Shown here: positions 60,510 to 64,000 of the stretch, one piece after another | How positions within the stretch are numbered: the stretch's first letter is position 1 | How the letters are laid out: each line of letters begins with the position of its first letter | Assembly (NCBI GenBank): GCA_019637805.1 | Contig: JAHBVB010000001.1 | Span: forward strand, 571,875 to 635,874 | Source: Anaerolineales bacterium | GTDB taxonomy: Bacteria; Chloroflexota; Anaerolineae; Anaerolineales; UBA11579 | Direction of reading: 5' to 3' | DNA length: 64,000 nucleotides | The notes under the pieces: generated by a model | Database searches by the model: none | Told to the model about the DNA's origin: nothing | Seen by the model: only the letters and a program-made list of their open reading frames with translations | Position numbers and translations under genes: made by a program

Positions 60510-60527
60510 CTTCTGACGAATCAGAAG
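60510..60527. promoter_or_regulatory. Inverted repeat upstream of nirK
   Basis: CTTCTGA (60510-60516) and TCAGAAG (60521-60527) with spacer CGAA form a perfect 7-bp palindrome, 23 bases before the nirK ATG. No FNR/NnrR-type TTGAT-N4-ATCAA is present. A repressor or activator site is possible. Confidence 0.5.
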
Positions 60528-60673
60528 GCGAATGGTTTCGATGACTCTAGTGGATGCACCGGTAAACGCTTATTGATAGCTGTCTCTTAAAAATAGGGGC
60601 AATTGTCCCGAGACCTTGCAGGCCAAAAGTGCTACTCAGGCCGGTTGATTTGCCACGGAAGCCAATACTTGCA

Positions 60674-60679
60674 TATACT
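60674..60679 (+). promoter_or_regulatory. Leaderless-type -10 box of the ArsR gene
   Basis: TATACT ends exactly 6 bases before the ATG at 60686. Confidence 0.55.
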
Positions 60680-60685
60680 TTAGGG

Positions 60686-60970
60686 ATGGATGCGTTGTTC
60701 AAAGCCCTGGCGGACCCGACCCGCAGGGCCGTGCTGGATGAGTTGACGGAAAATGACGGCCAAACCCTCTTCGAACTCTGCCAGCGCCTGGTGGTGCGCC
60801 ACCAGATCAATTCTTCCCGGCAGGCGATTTCGCAGCATTTGGATCTGTTGGAGGATGCCGGGCTGGTGAAGGTCAAACGGCAGGGTCGCTACAAGTTTCA
60901 CTTCATCAACACCACCCCGCTGGAAGACATCCAACGGCGTTGGCTGGACAAAGGCAAGGAAACCCAATGA
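60686..60970 (+). CDS. ArsR-family transcriptional regulator
   Basis: A 94-residue winged-helix regulator. It starts MDALFKALADPTRRAVLDEL, the classical ArsR opening, and the recognition helix is SRQAISQHLDLLEDAGLVKV. Metal-binding Cys pairs of the ArsR type are lacking (only one Cys, in FELCQRL), so it is of the non-metal type that often pairs with SRPBCC or VOC genes. The start is fixed by TATACT 6 bases upstream. The VOC gene overlaps its stop (ATGA). Confidence 0.93.
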   Translation: MDALFKALADPTRRAVLDELTENDGQTLFELCQRLVVRHQINSSRQAISQHLDLLEDAGLVKVKRQGRYKFHFINTTPLEDIQRRWLDKGKETQ

Positions 60971-61365
60971 GAATGTACATCCTCAGCATCCCGATCAGCA
61001 ATTACGACAAGGCCCTCAAGTTCTATACCGAGATCCTTGGATTTGTGAAGAAGCGCGATAGCGAAATGGCGCACGGCATTCGCTTTATCACGCTGGTATC
61101 GCCCGAAGACCCGAACGGGCCGGAGCTGCTACTGGAGCCCAACGCCAAGTATCACGGCATCAAAGCCTTGCGCAAGGCATTGGCCGAAGATGGCATCCCG
61201 ATCGCTTCGTTCGCCGTGCAGGACGTACAAAAGGAATACGAGCGCTTGAATGGACTGGGGGTTAAGTTCACCCAGAAGCCGATGAGCGCAGGCGGTTGGA
61301 CCAGCGCCGTGTTTGATGACACCAATGGCAATCTGATCGAGATCGCCGAGGTGCCGGCCACGTAA
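60967..61365 (+). CDS. VOC (glyoxalase-like) protein of an ArsR unit
   Basis: A 132-residue VOC protein with two modules (ILSIPISNYDKALKFYTEIL and KFTQKPMSAGGWTSAVFDD then TNGNLIEIAEVP). His at the H-G-I-R-F-I-T segment and Glu in IEIAEV are usual metal positions. It starts inside the ArsR stop codon, so regulator and enzyme are one transcript. The substrate is unknown; such pairs often handle toxic or antibiotic compounds. Confidence 0.88.
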   Translation: MRMYILSIPISNYDKALKFYTEILGFVKKRDSEMAHGIRFITLVSPEDPNGPELLLEPNAKYHGIKALRKALAEDGIPIASFAVQDVQKEYERLNGLGVKFTQKPMSAGGWTSAVFDDTNGNLIEIAEVPAT

Positions 61366-61372
61366 AGAATGA

Positions 61373-61401
61373 AAAAAGGCCATGCAGTGCATGGCCTTTT
61401 T
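61373..61401 (+). terminator. Bidirectional terminator between convergent VOC genes
   Basis: Arms AAAAAGGCCATGCA (61373-61386) and TGCATGGCCTTTTT (61388-61401) flanked by A-run and T-run. Both the VOC gene and the frameshifted gene end here. Confidence 0.9.
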
Positions 61402-61418
61402 GTTGCCGCAGATCTTGA

Positions 61419-61836
61419 CTAAGCGCCGACGCTGACCAGCCAGTGGGTGCCGAACTTGTCCGTCAGCATGCCCAGCTCCTGCCCCCACACCTGCTTCTCG
61501 AAGGGCATCAGCACGGTGCCTTCCCGGCCAGTTTTTCAAAGAAAGGGGCCAGTCTGGCGCCGTCAGTGCCGTCAGTGCCGTCAGGGTAACGCGCACGTTA
61601 TCCCCAAAAGTGGTGGTGCTGCCTGGCACGGTGTCGTTGGCGAACAGCGATACGAACTCATTTTCCAGGGCGGCGTGCATGACCTTGTGCTTATCCGCCT
61701 CTGGCATTTCCCCATACACATCGGCAAACAGATTGATGGTCAATTGACCGCCAAAAATCCCGTGATAGAACTCCATGGCTTTTTGGCAGGTGCCATCAAA
61801 TGTCAGGTAAGGCAGGATCTGTATTTCAGGTTTCAT
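61419..61836 (-). pseudogene. PhnB-like VOC gene with two frameshifts
   Basis: The first half reads as a PhnB-type VOC protein (IQILPYLTFDGTCQKAMEFY, then FADVYGEMPEADKHKVMHAA). At the GCCGTCAGT tandem repeat (61560-61585) the frame shifts, and the expected DGARLAPFFEKLAG lies in another frame. A second shift near 61520-61530 is needed to reach the expected C-terminus (MPFEKQVWGQELGMLTDKFG, THWLVSVGA and stop at 61419-61421). As written, the protein would lose the conserved end. Either it is a pseudogene or the assembly has errors in the repeat and at a G-run. Confidence 0.75.
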
Positions 61837-61945
61837 GATCTTCGGCTTCCTCAAGAGCCTACAATAGGCAAGCATATACTTGCATATTGTAGGCTGTCAA
61901 GATGAGCCGCATAACCCGGCGGGCAATCATGGTAAGCTCAAAAAC

Positions 61946-63016
61946 ATGGAAAGACCGCTGCCCGGTTCGGGACGCCCGGAAGACACCCCGCTGGTCCGGC
62001 AGACCTATCGCCAGTTAACCCACTTCACAGCCCTGCTGGCAATTCTGGTGAGCCTGTGCCATGCGATTCTGCTCTACATCTTGGACAGCCCGCTTTGGCT
62101 GCTGTGCCTGGCCTTTGTGGGGTTGTGCACCATCTTGCTGTGGGCGCTGGATGAAGCGCGACCCTTTCTGATCTTCGTGATCGGGCTGATGGCTTTCCTG
62201 GGCATCTTTCTGACCTCGGTCAGTATTCTGGCGCTTTCGCTGGGGCGAGCGGCCGGTTTCGAGATCCTGTTTGTGCCCATGTTCCCTCTGGTGGTGGTCA
62301 CCGGTCGGATCGGGGTGTGGAGCAAGATCCTGATCATCCTGGTGCTGGGCGCTTTTGTGATCGGCCTGCAGGAGTACACGGGCAGCTACCGCGCCATCGT
62401 CGACCTGGAAGAAAACTCGCTGATGGCGATGCGAGCGATCAACTTTGGTTCGGTGATCCTGGCCGTCTCCGGGATCGTGTGGCGCTACTTCCAGATCGTC
62501 ACCCAGCAGCAGGCCGACCTGCAGGCCTTTGCGACGGTCGACCAGCTGACCGGGTTGTACAACCGCCACAGCATGAACGAGATCGCCTCGCGGGAGATCG
62601 TGCGCGCCAAACGCTATGAAAGCCCGCTGTCGATCCTGATCTGCGATCTGGACCGTTTTAAAGCCATCAATGACCAACACGGGCATGATGCCGGAGACAC
62701 GGCGCTGATCCACGCCGCCCGGCTTCTAAAGACCAGCGTGCGCGAGAGCGAAGTGGTGTGCCGCTGGGGCGGCGAAGAATTTGTGCTGCTGCTGGCCAAT
62801 ACCAACGCCAAAGGCGCCGAAGCGCTGGCGGAGCGCATCCGCGCCCGCTTTGAAAGCTCGCCGCTGGAGTTTGCCGGCAAGCAGATCCCGCTGACCCTGA
62901 CGCTGGGCAGCGCCAGCTTGCAGCCGGCCGACGCCTTTAGCGATCTGGTCAGCCGGGCGGACCAAGCGCTGTACAAGGGCAAGCTGGCCGGGCGCAACCG
63001 GGTCAGCACTGCATAA
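61946..63016 (+). CDS. Membrane diguanylate cyclase (GGDEF)
   Basis: A 356-residue protein that makes the messenger c-di-GMP. An N-terminal membrane domain has about six helices (residues 25-190). The GGDEF domain (about 195-356) has DQLTGLYNRHSMNE, the substrate loop DLDRFKAINDQHGHDAGD and the active site RWGGEEFVLLL, with GGEEF an accepted variant. No I-site RxxD upstream of the active site is evident (RESE). The ATG at 61946 lies 7 bases past TAAGCT. Nothing in the window shows an effector for the signal. Confidence 0.92.
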   Translation: MERPLPGSGRPEDTPLVRQTYRQLTHFTALLAILVSLCHAILLYILDSPLWLLCLAFVGLCTILLWALDEARPFLIFVIGLMAFLGIFLTSVSILALSLGRAAGFEILFVPMFPLVVVTGRIGVWSKILIILVLGAFVIGLQEYTGSYRAIVDLEENSLMAMRAINFGSVILAVSGIVWRYFQIVTQQQADLQAFATVDQLTGLYNRHSMNEIASREIVRAKRYESPLSILICDLDRFKAINDQHGHDAGDTALIHAARLLKTSVRESEVVCRWGGEEFVLLLANTNAKGAEALAERIRARFESSPLEFAGKQIPLTLTLGSASLQPADAFSDLVSRADQALYKGKLAGRNRVSTA

Positions 63017-63045
63017 AAAAGGCGTTGCTTGCGCAACGCCTTTTT
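63016..63045 (+). terminator. Bidirectional terminator between the diguanylate cyclase gene and thrS
   Basis: Arms AAAAAGGCGTTGC and GCAACGCCTTTTT with loop TTGC; T-run on both exits. It overlaps the GGDEF gene stop. Confidence 0.92.
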
Positions 63046-63053
63046 GTTTTCTC

Positions 63054-64000
63054 TTACTCGCCGCTTTCGATGTCGGCCTGGGCGCGGGCGATAAAGTCCG
63101 CCACCGGGATGGCGCCAAGATCTTCGCCGGAGCGCAAGCGCAGGGCGACTGCGCCGGCCTCGGCCTCTTTGTCGCCCATGACCAGCATGTAAGGCACCTT
63201 CTGGCCCTGGGCGTCGCGGATCTTGGCGCTCATGCGGTCACTGCCGGCGTTGACCTCGGCACGCAGGCCGGCGGCGCGCAGCTGCTCGGCCACGCCTTGG
63301 GCGTAGTCGTTGTGCCGGTCGGCGATGGGGATCAGTACAGCCTGCACCGGAGCCAGCCAGACGGGGAAAGCGCCGGCGAAGTGCTCGATGATGGTGGCCA
63401 TGAAGCGCTCGGTGGTGCCGGTGACGGCCCGGTGCAGCAGCACCGGCGTGTGCTCCTGGTTGTCCTCGCCGATGTAGGTCAGGCCGAGGCGGGCGGGCTG
63501 GATGAAGTCCACCTGGATGGTAGAAAGTTGCCACTCGCGGCCGAGCACGTCTTTGGCGATGAAGTCGGCCTTGGGGCCGTAAAAGGCGGCCTCGCCCTCG
63601 GCTTCCCAGTAGTCCACCTTGTTCTTGTCCAGCGCGGCGCGCAGGGCAGCTTCGGCCAGGTCCCACTTCTCGGGGTCGTCCACGTATTTGCCCTCCTCGC
63701 CGCGCAGTGAGAGGCGCACCGAGTAGTCGCTGAACTTGTAGCGGTCGAGCACTTCGCGGATGAGCTGCAGCGCCAGGGTGAACTCGCTCTCGATCTGGTC
63801 CGGGGTGCAGAAGACATGGCAGTCGTCCTGGGTCAGGGCGCGCACGCGGGCCAGGCCGGAAAGTTCGCCGGACTTCTCGTAGCGGTAGAGCGTGGCGAAC
63901 TCGCAGAAGCGCATGGGCAATTCCCGGTAGGAGTGCAGGCCCATCTCCTTGTAGAGCGTCATGTGGCTGGGGCAGTTCATCGGCTTGAGCCGGTAGCTGA
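63054..64000 (-). CDS. thrS: Threonyl-tRNA synthetase (5' part outside window)
   Basis: The C-terminal 315 or so residues of ThrRS, which charges tRNA-Thr. The first codons seen (SYRLKPMNCPSHM) include the core Cys-Pro-Ser-His, then motif 2 (RYEKSGELSGLARVRALTQD), the zinc site residue in DDCHVFC, and motif 3 (LHRAVTGTTERFMATIIEHF). The anticodon-binding domain ends at the stop at 63054. The N-terminal TGS and editing domains, if present, lie past base 64000. It ends at a bidirectional terminator. Confidence 0.95.
   Translation of the reverse strand, partial: SYRLKPMNCPSHMTLYKEMGLHSYRELPMRFCEFATLYRYEKSGELSGLARVRALTQDDCHVFCTPDQIESEFTLALQLIREVLDRYKFSDYSVRLSLRGEEGKYVDDPEKWDLAEAALRAALDKNKVDYWEAEGEAAFYGPKADFIAKDVLGREWQLSTIQVDFIQPARLGLTYIGEDNQEHTPVLLHRAVTGTTERFMATIIEHFAGAFPVWLAPVQAVLIPIADRHNDYAQGVAEQLRAAGLRAEVNAGSDRMSAKIRDAQGQKVPYMLVMGDKEAEAGAVALRLRSGEDLGAIPVADFIARAQADIESGE

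Noticed and set aside
61129-61418. C-terminal extension of the PhnB-like frame past the terminator
   Set aside because: It runs through the terminator and antisense to a VOC gene; it exists only because of the frameshift.

Overview
The window is a high-GC bacterial chromosome segment, densely coding on both strands. I infer a member of the Chloroflexota, probably Anaerolineae. The basis is a stand-alone bacterial Elp3, a fused glycyl-tRNA synthetase, many lipobox lipoproteins, a cupredoxin-fused copper nitrite reductase, and the general style of the conserved hypothetical proteins. No marker settles the lineage. There are no CRISPR arrays, rRNA genes, insertion sequences or prophage. Most genes are housekeeping or conserved single-copy genes in short operons, often with start/stop overlaps (ATGA, TTGA, TGATG, TAATG).

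Layout. 1-3.1 kb: FTR1 iron permease (cut by the window edge) and an EfeO/imelysin-like lipoprotein, separated by a strong terminator-like hairpin. 3.1-3.8 kb: a long non-coding gap before dnaA. 3.8-6.6 kb: dnaA, a DinB-fold gene, rnhA and tRNA-Cys, -Gly and -Phe. 6.6-9.5 kb: a hexapeptide acyltransferase, elp3 and a divergent Trm9-like methyltransferase. 9.4-12.7 kb: a PadR/GyrI-like pair, VOC proteins and recO. 12.8-17.6 kb: an AT-rich HEPN-like gene behind fused glyQS, and a glycosyltransferase-like gene. 17.7-27.4 kb: a LysM surface protein, GNAT, CoA-binding protein, DoxX protein, a two-component pair, aminotransferase, FHA protein, lipB and an MFS transporter. 27.5-31.8 kb: a DprE1/DprE2-like pair, a cyclase-fold protein and a CelD-like acetyltransferase. 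31.9-36.5 kb: a membrane-anchored propeller protein and priA. 36.5-40.7 kb: a DeoR-controlled PTS operon containing an M42 hydrolase. 40.8-47.4 kb: a PRTase, msrA, an epimerase, a HExxH protein, a DsbA-like/cyclophilin fusion, PrsW and DedA. 47.5-55.9 kb: penicillin-acylase-type hydrolase, SGNH lipoprotein, acpS, an M16 pair and an FprA-like reductase. 56-60.5 kb: an alcohol-dehydrogenase-type gene and a nirK cluster. 60.7-64 kb: ArsR/VOC, a frameshifted PhnB-type gene, a diguanylate cyclase and thrS (cut).

The observations I rate highest are these. (1) At eight unrelated genes a TANNNT box ends exactly 6 nt before the start codon with no Shine-Dalgarno sequence, which implies widespread leaderless transcription. 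(2) Elp3 sits next to a methyltransferase with Trm9/ALKBH8-like motifs, suggesting a bacterial route to mcm5U34 in tRNA. (3) A DprE1/DprE2-like pair occurs outside Actinobacteria, with Ala at the position of the benzothiazinone-target Cys. (4) An in-frame palindromic insertion lies inside the zinc-binding region of PriA. (5) A nirK cluster encodes a three-cupredoxin enzyme and two tandem paralogous membrane proteins. (6) Several unusual extracytoplasmic fusions occur.
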